Shown: positions 34,863 through 43,317, numbered from the stretch's first letter. The stretch is DNA of 57,267 nt from Bradyrhizobium oropedii (GCF_020889685.1 NZ_JACMYO010000032.1:1-57267), one strand, 5' to 3'. Translations and numbers: made by a program. Notes: a model not told the origin generated them from the letters alone.

Positions 34863-35828
34863 TTACTTCTTCAGCAGTTCCTTCATCTGTCCGGCGAACT
34901 CGGCGACGTTGGTCTTGCTGATCACCTTGGTCGGTACGATCAGCTTGCTGTCCTTCGGAATCCAGGACTTGTCGCCGTTCAGCGTCTTGATGATGTTGGT
35001 GGCGGAGAGATAGCCGAACTCGTAGGGCTGCTGCACGACCGTCGATTCGATCGTTCCGTCGGAAATGCCGCGCAGCGTGCGCTGGTCCTCGTCGAAGCCG
35101 ACGATCTTCACCTTGCCGGCTTTTCCCGCGGCCTTCACCGCGTCATAGATCAGCGGGGTCTCATAGCTCCAGAGGCCGGACAGCAGGGCGATGTCGGGGT
35201 ATTTGACGAGCACGTTCTCCATGTTCGCCTTGGCCTTGGCGAAGTCGACCTGATCGGTGAACACGTCGACCAGCTCGACCTTGGTGCCCGCGATTGCTTC
35301 CTTGATGCCCTGCACGCGCTCGCGGGCGTTGTCGGCGTCCATCGTTCCGACGAACAGCGCGATCTTGCCGCCGTTCGGCAGCGCTTTCTTGATCTCCTCG
35401 CCGGCCTGACGCCCGGCTGCGACGTTGTCGGTGCCGATATAGGCGAGGCGATTGCTCTGCGGTGCGTCGCTATCCGTCGTGATCAGCACGGTCTTGGCCG
35501 CAACCTTGTTGAGTTCTTCGGTTGCATGCGGCGCATCGTCGACCGAAATCGAGATGCCGGCGACGCCGCGCACCAGCAGGTCGTCCAACTCGCGGCGCTG
35601 GCCGGCCGCCGTCCCCTCATTGGTGACGATCAGTTCGATATTGTATTCCGGGTGTTCTTTCTGCGCCTTCTCAAGCCCGCGGCCTGCGATGGTCCAGAAG
35701 TCGGCCGCGACATTGGTCACCAGCGCGATGGTCTTCTTCTGCTGGGCCTGCGCCGTCCCCATTGCCATTGCGAACACGGCTGCGCCCGCCAATACTGGCA
35801 CGATCAATCGTTTCGTTGAGACATACAT
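34863..35828 (-). CDS. Sugar ABC transporter periplasmic binding protein (RbsB type)
   Basis: About 321 residues with a signal peptide (RLIVPVLAGAAVFAMAMG, cleavage near AQAQQ). The mature part has the sugar-binding fold: KTIALVTNVAADFWTIAGRG, LDDLLVRGVAGISISVDD, TVLITTDSDAPQSNRLAYIG, TDNVAAGRQAGEEIKKALP. The ATG at 35828 has GGAGG 5 bases upstream; a GTG two codons earlier is less likely. It is the first gene of the importer operon, divergent from a ROK repressor gene, with an operator-like palindrome in the shared promoter region. The substrate is inferred to be an aldose because of the neighbouring XylB-like dehydrogenase. Confidence 0.92.
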   Translation of the reverse strand: MYVSTKRLIVPVLAGAAVFAMAMGTAQAQQKKTIALVTNVAADFWTIAGRGLEKAQKEHPEYNIELIVTNEGTAAGQRRELDDLLVRGVAGISISVDDAPHATEELNKVAAKTVLITTDSDAPQSNRLAYIGTDNVAAGRQAGEEIKKALPNGGKIALFVGTMDADNARERVQGIKEAIAGTKVELVDVFTDQVDFAKAKANMENVLVKYPDIALLSGLWSYETPLIYDAVKAAGKAGKVKIVGFDEDQRTLRGISDGTIESTVVQQPYEFGYLSATNIIKTLNGDKSWIPKDSKLIVPTKVISKTNVAEFAGQMKELLKK

Positions 35829-35891
35829 ATGCACCTCCCTGTCGATACCCCCGGTGAGGGGATTTCACGTCCGGCGCTTTTGACGCCTTAT

Positions 35892-35937
35892 TTTATTCAC
35901 GTAACTAATAAATTAGCGCGACAGAATGTCCAGTCAA
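35892..35937 (-). promoter_or_regulatory. Candidate promoter and ROK operator of the sugar importer operon
   Basis: On the minus strand TTGACT (35937-35932) and TAATTT (35915-35910) form a plausible -35/-10 pair with a 16-base spacer. Two dyads overlap the -10: TTTATT-N9-AATAAA (35892-35912) and CTAAT-AA-ATTAG (35905-35916). ROK repressors of the NagC/XylR type commonly use AT-rich dyads of this kind. The divergent ROK gene starts 150 bases away, so repression by that protein, relieved by a sugar, is the simplest reading. Confidence 0.5.
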
Positions 35938-36069
35938 GGATGTTCACACTCGCATCTTCACGCGAGAATAGTATGATAGTGATGTTTTGCTGCCACTATA
36001 GCCGCCTTTTGACCTATATCTGAGTTGTCCAAGTTGAATAATTTCAGCAAGCGAATTAAAAAAGCCGAT

Positions 36070-37341
36070 ATGAATGAACAGTCCGAGCCGCTCAGACGAG
36101 CTTCAAGCTTGGCGCGCGGATCGAACCGCGGCCGGCTCGTCGAAGTCTTGCGACGTCAGGGGCCATTGCCGCGCGTCGAGCTCGCACGCAGCACCGGGCT
36201 GAGCTTTCCGGCCATTTCGGCCATCACGTCGAAACTGATGGCGGAAGAGCTGCTCTGCGAAGCCGAGACAGAAGCGGCGACGTTGTGGCCGGACGATGCC
36301 GACGAAGAGGATGCGGATGGCCTGAACGGCCGTCGCCGCGGCCGGCCGGCGGTCTTGCTGACCCTGAACCCCGAGTTCGGCCGCATCGTTGCGGTCTCGC
36401 TCCGCATGAATCTGATCGAGACATTGATCGCGGATTACAGCGGCTCTGCCCTGGCGCAATCGCGGCTTGAACTCACGACGCGCGCGCTCGATGCAGCTGC
36501 GTTGTGCGAGCTCGTGATCGCGCAGATCGAAGCCATGCTTGACGCGACCGCCACGCCGCGACATCGGCTGCTCGGAATCGGGATGGCGCTACAGGGCATC
36601 GTTGACGCCGACACCGGCCGGCACCTGTGGAGCCCGGCGCTGTCGATCACCGACGTCGATCTGGCAAAGCCGATCCGCGAGGCGTTCGGCGTCGAGGTTG
36701 TGATGGCGAACGATGCGGTCGCGGTCGCGCTCTCCCTCGTGGCGGCCGAGCCGGCTCTGGCGCAGGGCCTCACCGCGACGCTCATGGTCGGGCACGGCAT
36801 CGGCATGGGCATCGTCGTCGACGGTGAAGCGCGCTGGGGGGCTGGGGCGGGCAGCGAGATCGGCCACGTGAAGTTGGGGTCGAACGGTCCGCAATGTCGC
36901 TGCGGTCAGCGCGGCTGCATCGAGGCTCATCTCGCCGACTATGCGCTCTATCGCGACGCACGCACCTTTCTCGACCTGCCGCCGGCGGTGTCGCAGCAGC
37001 CGTCCGAGGCGCAGATGGCTCTGTTGCGCGCGCGGGCACGTGCCGGCGATCCCCGTCTCGAGCAATTATTCCGGCAGGCGGGCCACGCGCTTGCCGAGGC
37101 GGTCGCCACGACGATATCGGTGCTGCGCCCGCACCATGTCATCCTCGCAGGTCCCGGCCTGGAGGCGTTCGACATGATGCGCAGTGCCTATGAGGAACGG
37201 CTCGAGCAGGCGGTGTTGCCGTGGCTGCTCAAGTCCACGGCGATATACGTGCGTCCAAGCGAGTCGGCGACGATTGTCGACGGCATGGTGCGGCGGACGC
37301 TGCGGGTCGTTGATCGAAACCACATGGAGACGACCGAGTGA
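36070..37341 (+). CDS. ROK-family transcriptional repressor (NagC/XylR type)
   Basis: About 423 residues. The N-terminal winged helix-turn-helix lies near residues 15-70 (GSNRGRLVEVLRRQGPLPRV, ELARSTGLSFPAISAITSKL). The ROK sugar-kinase-like domain follows, with LGIGMALQGIVDADTG, ANDAVAVAL, GHGIGMGIVVDGEARWGAGA and GSEIGHVKL. The ROK zinc site CRCGQRGCIEAH is intact. The start is uncertain: the ATG at 36070 has no strong ribosome-binding site, and a TTG at 36025 would add 15 residues. It is divergent from the sugar importer operon and precedes a sugar dehydrogenase gene, so it most likely represses both in the absence of the sugar. A ~40-residue acidic insert (WPDDADEEDADGLNG) follows the DNA-binding part and looks like a linker. 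Confidence 0.88.
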   Translation: MNEQSEPLRRASSLARGSNRGRLVEVLRRQGPLPRVELARSTGLSFPAISAITSKLMAEELLCEAETEAATLWPDDADEEDADGLNGRRRGRPAVLLTLNPEFGRIVAVSLRMNLIETLIADYSGSALAQSRLELTTRALDAAALCELVIAQIEAMLDATATPRHRLLGIGMALQGIVDADTGRHLWSPALSITDVDLAKPIREAFGVEVVMANDAVAVALSLVAAEPALAQGLTATLMVGHGIGMGIVVDGEARWGAGAGSEIGHVKLGSNGPQCRCGQRGCIEAHLADYALYRDARTFLDLPPAVSQQPSEAQMALLRARARAGDPRLEQLFRQAGHALAEAVATTISVLRPHHVILAGPGLEAFDMMRSAYEERLEQAVLPWLLKSTAIYVRPSESATIVDGMVRRTLRVVDRNHMETTE

Positions 37342-37413
37342 ATCTCGGGAGCTGCGGCCCTTGATTGAGCCGCAGCAACGCAACCGACGCCCTTCAGGCG
37401 CCAAATCGAGAGA

Positions 37414-38178
37414 ATGCCAATGCAGGGTGCCATCTATCCAAGCCTCAAGGACCGGACCGTCCTGGTAACCGGTGGCGGCTCCGGCATCGGCGAGGCCATT
37501 GTCCGCCAGTTTACCAGCCAGGGCGCGCGGGTCGGATTCATCGACATCGACGAGGCGGCATCAAAGCAACTGCTTGCCAGCCTGCCGGCGCAGTCCCGCG
37601 TACATTTCGAGCACGCCGATCTGCGCGACATCGCCGCCCTGCGACGCGCAGTCGCCGGCATCCGCGAAGCGCTCGGGCCGATCACCATTCTGGTCAACAA
37701 TGCGGCCCGCGACGACCGGCACGCGATCGAGGATGTCACGCCGGAATATTGGGATGAGCGGTTCGCCACCAATCTGAAACATCAGTTCTTCAGCGCCCAG
37801 GCCGTTGCACCCGATATGAAACAGGCAGGCGGCGGTTCGATCGTCAATATCGGCTCGGTGAGCTGGGTGATCGGCCAGGGCAACATGCCCTGCTACACGA
37901 CAGCGAAGTCGGCGGTTCAGGGTCTCACCCGCGCGCTCGCCCGCGATCTCGGTCCGAGCAACGTGCGGGTCAATTCCATTCTGCCCGGATGGATCATGAC
38001 CCAACGGCAGCAGGACAACTGGTTGACGCCCGAAGGCGTGGCCGAGCTGATGCAGCGGCAATGCCTCAAGCGCAAGCTCGTGCCTGACGACATCGCCCGC
38101 GTCGTGCTGTTCTTTGCCGCCGACGACAGCGGCGCCTGCACCAACCAGAACTACATCGTCGATGGCGGCTGGGTCTAA
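37414..38178 (+). CDS. SDR oxidoreductase resembling D-xylose/aldose 1-dehydrogenase (XylB-like)
   Basis: The 254-residue classical short-chain dehydrogenase has the cofactor loop TGGGSGIG (near residue 20), NNAA at ~91, catalytic Ser in NIGSVSW, and YTTAK for the Tyr-Lys pair. FIDID after the second strand ends in Asp, which favours NAD over NADP. Several stretches match what I remember of Caulobacter XylB: IYPSLKDRTV, YWDERFATNL, AVAPDMKQAGGGS, QCLKRKLVPDDIA and the C-terminal VDGGWV. The expected reaction is oxidation of an aldopyranose to its lactone, the first step of a Weimberg- or Dahms-type pathway. It follows the ROK gene by 72 bases. The precise sugar (xylose, arabinose, galactose or fucose) cannot be decided. 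Confidence 0.78.
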   Translation: MPMQGAIYPSLKDRTVLVTGGGSGIGEAIVRQFTSQGARVGFIDIDEAASKQLLASLPAQSRVHFEHADLRDIAALRRAVAGIREALGPITILVNNAARDDRHAIEDVTPEYWDERFATNLKHQFFSAQAVAPDMKQAGGGSIVNIGSVSWVIGQGNMPCYTTAKSAVQGLTRALARDLGPSNVRVNSILPGWIMTQRQQDNWLTPEGVAELMQRQCLKRKLVPDDIARVVLFFAADDSGACTNQNYIVDGGWV

Positions 38179-38207
38179 CGCTCGCAGGCGGGACTACCGT
38201 CAGGTTG

Positions 38208-39026
38208 TCATTTCAGGTAATCCGGCAGGGTAAATCCGTCATATAACCGATCCGACAGGATCGCGGACTTGAAGGTCTGCGATTTGTAGCCGGCAACGAT
38301 GTCCCGTGCCCACGGAGTATCCGCGTTGGCCTTTTTCACTGCGACCACATTGATGTACGGCGTCGTCATTTTCTCCAGGGCGAACGCATTGGTCAGTTTC
38401 AGTCCGCTGTAGATCGCGAAATTGCCCTGGATGGCGGCGAAGTCAACATCGTCGAGCGCACGCGGTGCTTGGGCCGCCTCCAGTGGCACGATCTTGATGC
38501 CGCCCGGGTTCTTGATCACGTCGAGTTCGCTGACATCGACCGGCTTGGAGTCGCGAATCTCGACGAGCCCGAGATCGCGCAGGATCCAGAGCGCGCGCTG
38601 CAGATTGACGGGATCGTTGGGCACGGCCACGGTCGAGCCGGGCTTGATCGGCGAGCCCGCCACGTGCCTCTTCGAATAGAGCCCCATCGGTGGCGTCGGC
38701 ACGTGGACAATACCCACGAGGTCGGTCTGCTGCCGCTCATTGTACGAGTTCAGGAAGATGGTGTGCTGCATGACATTGGCGTCGATCTCGCCCTTGAACA
38801 CGGCATTGTTGGCTTCCAACCCGGTCGAGAACTCGAGATAGCGGATACGGTACCCCTTCTTCTCCAGCTCCGGCGCGACGCCAACCTTGAACTCATCGAT
38901 GTAGGGACCCGGCACGAAGCCGACTTTCAGATCGGCTTTGGCTGGTGTCTCCGCGTGCAGGGCGCCGCTGGTGAGGGCGCCGAAAAGCAGAACGACCGAA
39001 CGGAACAGGGAACGCATCGTCTTCAT
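38208..39026 (-). CDS. MetQ/NlpA-family periplasmic binding protein 1
   Basis: About 272 residues, with a signal peptide ending near LHAETP and no lipobox Cys, so it is probably soluble rather than lipid-anchored. The NlpA/MetQ fold is visible in LKVGFVPGPYIDEFKVGVAP, EIDANVMQHTIFLNSYNE, GLYSKRHV, VAVPNDPVNLQRALWIL, and LEAAQAPRALDDVDFAAIQG. The ATG at 39026 is preferred; upstream in-frame Met codons lie before the signal peptide. It is the last gene of a minus-strand operon of sulfur-type monooxygenase genes. No MetN or MetI genes adjoin it, so it presumably docks to the MetNI pair at 48399-50178. It is the most divergent of the four MetQ-like proteins here. Confidence 0.85.
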   Translation of the reverse strand: MKTMRSLFRSVVLLFGALTSGALHAETPAKADLKVGFVPGPYIDEFKVGVAPELEKKGYRIRYLEFSTGLEANNAVFKGEIDANVMQHTIFLNSYNERQQTDLVGIVHVPTPPMGLYSKRHVAGSPIKPGSTVAVPNDPVNLQRALWILRDLGLVEIRDSKPVDVSELDVIKNPGGIKIVPLEAAQAPRALDDVDFAAIQGNFAIYSGLKLTNAFALEKMTTPYINVVAVKKANADTPWARDIVAGYKSQTFKSAILSDRLYDGFTLPDYLK

Positions 39027-39066
39027 TGCAATCGTCAAATCCTTGAGTGCTGGAGCAAGCATCGAT

Positions 39067-39090
39067 TGCGGCCGACATGAGCCGGCCGCA
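39067..39090 (-). promoter_or_regulatory. Intercistronic hairpin upstream of a MetQ-like gene
   Basis: TGCGGCCG (39067-39074) pairs perfectly with CGGCCGCA (39083-39090) around an 8-base loop. It lies between the monooxygenase stop (39109) and the MetQ-like start (39026). With no T run after it on the minus strand it is more likely an mRNA-processing or stability element than a terminator. Confidence 0.4.
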
Positions 39091-39108
39091 CCTCGCATCG
39101 TCAGGCGA

Positions 39109-40449
39109 TCACGCGATCGCTTTGATCGATCCCGAGAACAGGCTCTCCGGCCTGCTCAGGCCGTAATGATCGCGCAGCGTCGCGCCGGTGTACTCTTCGC
39201 GGAACAGGCCGCGCTTGCGCAGGATCGGCACCACCTGCTCGGCGAAGATATCGAAGCCGCCGGGTAGCCAGGGCGGCATCACGTTGAAGCCGTCGGCGGC
39301 ACCGTTCTCGAACCAGGTCTGGATGTTGTCGGCGATCTTCTCCGGCGGCCCGGCGATCACCCAGTGGCCGCGCGCACCGGCCAGCCGCTGCACGAGCTGG
39401 CGAATGGTCGGCTTCTCGCGATCGACGATGTCGACCACGAGCTTGAAGCGGCTCGCCACTCCGCGGGCGCTGCCGGTGTCGATCAGATGGCGCGGGAAGG
39501 GGCCGTCGAGGTCGAAGCCGGAGAGGTCGAGCCCGATCATCTGGCGAAGCTGGGTCAACGAGTATTCCGGTTGGATCAGCTCGTTGAATTCGTCCTGCAG
39601 CCGGTCGGCCTCGGCCTGCGTGCTGGCGATGAAGGGACTGATACCGGGCAGGATCTTGACCTGATCGGGACTGCGGTCGAAGGCTCGCGCCTGCCGCTTG
39701 ATGTCGGCATAGAACTCCTGGGCACTCGCGAGCGTCTGATGCGCCGTGAAGATCGCCTCGGCAAAGCGCGCGGCAAAGGCGCGTCCGTCATCGGACGAGC
39801 CCGCCTGGACGTAGACCGGCCGTCCTTGCGGCGTCCGCGAGATGTTGAGCGGGCCGCGCACCCGGAAATGCTTTCCGACATGATCGATCGCATGAATCTT
39901 TCCGGTGTCGGCGAAGATGCCGGACGTGGGGTCGTTCACCACGGCGTCGTCTTCCCAGCTGTCCCACAGCCGCGTGATGACATCGAGATATTCCCGCGCC
40001 CGCTCGTAACGTTCGTGATGGGGCGGGTGTTCGGGCAGCCCAAAATTCTGCGCCGCCAGCGCGTTGCTCGTGGTCACGATGTTCCAGCCGGCGCGGCCGC
40101 CGCTGAGATGATCGAGTGAGGCGAACAGGCGGGCAAGATTGTAGGGTTCGGTGTAGGTGGTCGATGCGGTTGCGATCAGGCCGATGCGTTTGGTGGCGAC
40201 GGCAATCGCGGCCAGCCAAGTGATCGGCTCGAAACGGAAACGCTGCGCATAGCGAACGTTGTCGGCGAGCGCGGGTCCGTCGGCGAAGAAGATCGCGTCG
40301 AACTTCTGCGCCTCGGCGCGCTGCGCCAGCTCTTGATAGTAGGTCACGTCGAGGATTCGATCCGCGGCGGACCCCTTGTAGCGCCATGCCGCCTCGTGAT
40401 GGCCGCCGGGATAGATGAAGAGGTTGAGGGAAAGCTGTCGCTTGCTCAT
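39109..40449 (-). CDS. FMN-dependent monooxygenase, NtaA/SnaA/DszA family (LLM fold), copy 1
   Basis: The 446-residue luciferase-like monooxygenase shows family-typical blocks: LNLFIYPGGHHEAAWRYKG, AEAQKFDAIFFADGPAL, EPITWLAAIAVATKRIGLI, TEPYNLARLFASLDHLSGGR, AGWNIVTT, YERAREYLDVITRLWDSWED, and PQGRPVYVQAGSSDDGRAFA. Enzymes of this family use FMNH2 supplied by a separate reductase to oxidise sulfur or nitrogen compounds such as sulfones. The flavin reductase is encoded two genes upstream at 41469. The gene lies 45 bases after serine O-acetyltransferase in the same minus-strand operon. It is a same-length paralogue of the enzyme at 44748-46088. The substrate is unknown. Confidence 0.9.
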   Translation of the reverse strand: MSKRQLSLNLFIYPGGHHEAAWRYKGSAADRILDVTYYQELAQRAEAQKFDAIFFADGPALADNVRYAQRFRFEPITWLAAIAVATKRIGLIATASTTYTEPYNLARLFASLDHLSGGRAGWNIVTTSNALAAQNFGLPEHPPHHERYERAREYLDVITRLWDSWEDDAVVNDPTSGIFADTGKIHAIDHVGKHFRVRGPLNISRTPQGRPVYVQAGSSDDGRAFAARFAEAIFTAHQTLASAQEFYADIKRQARAFDRSPDQVKILPGISPFIASTQAEADRLQDEFNELIQPEYSLTQLRQMIGLDLSGFDLDGPFPRHLIDTGSARGVASRFKLVVDIVDREKPTIRQLVQRLAGARGHWVIAGPPEKIADNIQTWFENGAADGFNVMPPWLPGGFDIFAEQVVPILRKRGLFREEYTGATLRDHYGLSRPESLFSGSIKAIA

Positions 40450-40494
40450 GTCGGGCTCGCAGGTTCTGCTACTTGCTATTTGTGGGACGGTGGT

Positions 40495-41448
40495 TCAGCC
40501 GCCGCTCGAACTGTTTCGTGCGGTGGCCTGCGTTACAATGCTGTTCGGCGGCACGTCCTTGGTCAGCCAGACATTGCCGCCGATGGTCGATCCACGGCCG
40601 ATCGTGATCCGGCCAAGAATGGTTGCGCCGGCATAGATCACGACGTCGTCCTCGACGATCGGGTGACGCGCGTCGCCCTTGATCACAAGGCCCTCGTCGT
40701 CGGTCGGGAAGTGCCGCGCGCCCAGCGTGACCGCCTGATAGACCCGGACGTTATTGCCGATGATGGCGGTCTCGCCAATCACGACGCCGGTGCCGTGATC
40801 GATGAAGAAACCGGAGCCGATCCGGGCGCCGGGATGAATATCGATGCCGGTCCTGGTGTGGGCGATCTCTGACATCAGGCGGGCCACCAGCCGAGCGCCG
40901 ATCTGGTAGAGCAGGTGAGCAAGGTGATGGTGGATGATGGCAGTCATTCCGGGATAGCCGATCAAGATCTCCGGAAAATTCCGCGCCGCCGGGTCGCCAA
41001 CGAACGCCGCCCGCAGATCGTTGATCAGGAGCCCGCGGACCTGTGGCAGCTGGGTGGCGAAGCCGCGGGTCAGTTCGATCGCCTCCTCGTGGACAAAGCC
41101 CGGCTCCAGCTCGTCGCCGACGAACAATGCGCCGCGGTGAATCTGCGCGCTGAGCGAATCCAGCGCCGTGCTCAGCGTGTTGCCGACGAAATAGTCGATG
41201 TTCTCGCCGTCGAGGTCAGATTGGCCGTAGTGACGCGGAAACAGCGCCTCGGTGAGGCCGTCGAGGATCACCTCGAGCGCGTCGCGCGAGGGCGCACGGC
41301 GAGGCTCACTGTCGCGCCGGATGCTGTGGGTCTCCTCACGGGACGTGCGCAACTCAGCGACGATGCGGTCCAGCTGCCAGCGGCCCGGCCGTCTGCCGAC
41401 CGCGCCGGCCAACGCCGTAGGCGAGGGTGGTGGCGTTTCGCGCTTCAT
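40495..41448 (-). CDS. cysE: Serine O-acetyltransferase (CysE/EpsC type)
   Basis: The 317-residue protein makes O-acetylserine from serine and acetyl-CoA. The C-terminal half is a left-handed beta helix of hexapeptide repeats with the catalytic region FFIDHGTGVVIGETAIIGNN, then VRVYQAVTLGARHF and IVEDDVVIYAGATILGRITI. The N-terminal ~150 residues are the helical part, as in EpsC-like enzymes, including GYPGMTAIIHHHLAHLLYQI. The ATG at 41448 has GGAAGGG upstream; the frame continues upstream only as a shadow. Its place between a flavin reductase gene and a monooxygenase gene suggests that sulfide from desulfonated compounds is captured directly into cysteine. O-acetylserine and its N-acetyl form are also known inducers of CysB-type regulators. 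Confidence 0.92.
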   Translation of the reverse strand: MKRETPPPSPTALAGAVGRRPGRWQLDRIVAELRTSREETHSIRRDSEPRRAPSRDALEVILDGLTEALFPRHYGQSDLDGENIDYFVGNTLSTALDSLSAQIHRGALFVGDELEPGFVHEEAIELTRGFATQLPQVRGLLINDLRAAFVGDPAARNFPEILIGYPGMTAIIHHHLAHLLYQIGARLVARLMSEIAHTRTGIDIHPGARIGSGFFIDHGTGVVIGETAIIGNNVRVYQAVTLGARHFPTDDEGLVIKGDARHPIVEDDVVIYAGATILGRITIGRGSTIGGNVWLTKDVPPNSIVTQATARNSSSGG

Positions 41449-41468
41449 GCTGTGTGCCCTTCCCTGTC

Positions 41469-42041
41469 TCAGCGGACATGCGCCAAGGGAATGCTGACTT
41501 CGGCCAACAAATCGAGATCGGCTTCGTGATCGATCTGGACATACCGTCCGTTCCAGTAGGTGAGCCCGGACAGCCGATGCGAGACCTCCATGCTGGAGAG
41601 GCGGCCGACGATGATGCCATGGGAATGCCGCTCGATGATCTCCTCGACCTGGCATTCGACGACGGCAAGCGACCGCCGCAGCAGCGGCACGCCGGAGGCT
41701 CCATACGACCAGTCGGTGCCTTCGAAGCGCTCCCGGCCTCTGAGCTGGCCATTGCTGAAGCGCTCGGCCAGGGCTTGCTGGTCCGAGCCGAGGATGTTGA
41801 CGCCATACTGCCGGTGGCGGTCGATCGGTGCGAAGGCCGATGCCTGCCGGTTGATGCTGACCAGCAGCCGGGGCGGGCTCGCACTGAGCGATGTCAGCGA
41901 GGTGACCGTCATGCCGGTGATGTCTTCGCCCTGTCCTGCAGTGATGATGCAAACGCCACCTGGGAGGCGGCGCATGACAAGGCGAAACTGCCGCTCGATC
42001 TCGTGATCGGCATCGACAAGGTGGATATCCGGCTTGTTCAT
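41469..42041 (-). CDS. Flavin reductase (FMN-binding split-barrel, DszD/HpaC type)
   Basis: The 190-residue protein belongs to the flavin reductase-like family: FRLVMRRLPGGVCIITAGQG, GMTVTSLTSLSASPPRLLVS, INRQASAF, and YGVNILGSDQQALAERFS. Such enzymes reduce FMN with NAD(P)H and pass FMNH2 to monooxygenases, which fits the LLM and acyl-CoA-dehydrogenase-like monooxygenases on both sides. The ATG at 42041 has AAGGAG about 8 bases upstream. Downstream, 20 bases separate it from serine O-acetyltransferase. The homology is to the DszD/HpaC split-barrel group rather than to flavodoxin-like SsuE. Confidence 0.9.
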   Translation of the reverse strand: MNKPDIHLVDADHEIERQFRLVMRRLPGGVCIITAGQGEDITGMTVTSLTSLSASPPRLLVSINRQASAFAPIDRHRQYGVNILGSDQQALAERFSNGQLRGRERFEGTDWSYGASGVPLLRRSLAVVECQVEEIIERHSHGIIVGRLSSMEVSHRLSGLTYWNGRYVQIDHEADLDLLAEVSIPLAHVR

Positions 42042-42078
42042 CGGGGTTCTCCTTCTTGCCGCGCCGGACTGGACCTCG

Positions 42079-43317
42079 CTAGAAGAAGCCCTTGGCGGGG
42101 AGCGGCGTGCCGCTGATCTCGTACTGTCCGATCGAGCGCGTCTTGAAGGTGTTCGGATTGTGCGACGCCAGCGTGCGCGCGTTGCGCCAGTGGCGATCGA
42201 AATTGGTCGCCTTCTTGGTGGCGGAAGCGCCGCCGACGTCGAACAGCAGGCTGCCGCTCCGGATCGCGAATTCATCCGCAACGATCTTCGCCTTGGCCGA
42301 CAGCAGCGCGGCCTTGTGCGCGGCATCGACGGCGTTCACGTCATCAGTATCGAAGGCGTTGGTGGCGGTATCGAGCGCTTCGGCTGCCGCGAGCACGACC
42401 GTTTCGGCGGCGAACGCGCCGCTCGCGATCTGGCCGACGGTCTGCTGCAGCAGCGGATCGTCAACCGGAACTTCGCTCGGCGCATAGTAGAACGTCCGCT
42501 TGCGAGCCCGCACCACGGCGGTGGCGTCCCGCAGCACGGCGCGCGCGATGCCGGCATTGATCGCGGTCAGGAACAGCTGGGCAAACGTGTTGGAGTAGGG
42601 AATGCCGTAGCCGGTATCCGGTGCATCGAACACCACCTCCTGGCGCTTGACGCGCACATTGCGGAAATGCGTGGTGCCGGTCGCTGTCAGCCGCTGCCCG
42701 AGGCCGTCCCAGTCGTCGATCAGCTCGATGCCTTCGCGAGTGACCGGAATGAGCGCGGCGGCGTTGGTTGCTGTTGTGTCAGCGGTGCGGACGAGGACGT
42801 AGTCCGAATACAGCGTGCCGGTGCTGTAGTATTTGGTGCCGTTGAGCAGGTAGTCGTCGCCGTCCGCGCTGAGTGTCGTGTTCGGCGTGACGTTGCCGAC
42901 CTTCGGCGTGTCGAGTTCGGTGGCGGCGAGCCCGATGATCGCGCCGTCGGCGACCGCCTTCTGCCACTGTCTGTGCTGCTCGTCCTTCGGACGGCGCACC
43001 AGGCGTTCGACGACGCTGAAATGGTTGCGCAGGATATGTGCGACATTTGCGTCGGCCTCGCCGAGGCGGATGACGATCTCGAACAGGGCGCGGATCGACA
43101 GGCCGGCGCCGCCGACCTCAAGCGGAAGCCGCAGAGCGCCAAGGCGGGCCTTGCGAATGAGGTCGATCTCCGCGAACGGCAGCACGCGCTCGCGTTCGCG
43201 GTCGCTGGCCCCTTCGGCGATGCGGCCGAGCAGCGCGTCGATATCGGGCGCGTGATTGCCGAGACGGTCGGAGGACTCCAGCGAAGTGGCGGATACAGGC
43301 TTGTTCATGGATGTCAT
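42079..43317 (-). CDS. Acyl-CoA-dehydrogenase-fold monooxygenase (DszC/SfnB-like)
   Basis: About 412 residues with the three-domain acyl-CoA dehydrogenase fold: an N-terminal helical part (LPLEVGGAGLSIRALFEIVI, RLGEADANVAHILRNHF), a middle beta domain (AATELDTPKVGN, LNGTKYYSTGTLYSDYVLV), and a C-terminal helical bundle (SGSLLFDVGGASATKKATN, FDRHWRNARTLASHNP). The HWRNARTL--HNP ending is characteristic of flavin monooxygenases such as DszC and SfnB rather than true fatty-acid dehydrogenases. The neighbouring flavin reductase would supply reduced flavin. The start is either 43317 or 43308; neither has a strong ribosome-binding site. At 43317 the ATG overlaps the stop of a small upstream frame (ATGA), which would allow translational coupling. 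Confidence 0.87.
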   Translation of the reverse strand: MTSMNKPVSATSLESSDRLGNHAPDIDALLGRIAEGASDRERERVLPFAEIDLIRKARLGALRLPLEVGGAGLSIRALFEIVIRLGEADANVAHILRNHFSVVERLVRRPKDEQHRQWQKAVADGAIIGLAATELDTPKVGNVTPNTTLSADGDDYLLNGTKYYSTGTLYSDYVLVRTADTTATNAAALIPVTREGIELIDDWDGLGQRLTATGTTHFRNVRVKRQEVVFDAPDTGYGIPYSNTFAQLFLTAINAGIARAVLRDATAVVRARKRTFYYAPSEVPVDDPLLQQTVGQIASGAFAAETVVLAAAEALDTATNAFDTDDVNAVDAAHKAALLSAKAKIVADEFAIRSGSLLFDVGGASATKKATNFDRHWRNARTLASHNPNTFKTRSIGQYEISGTPLPAKGFF

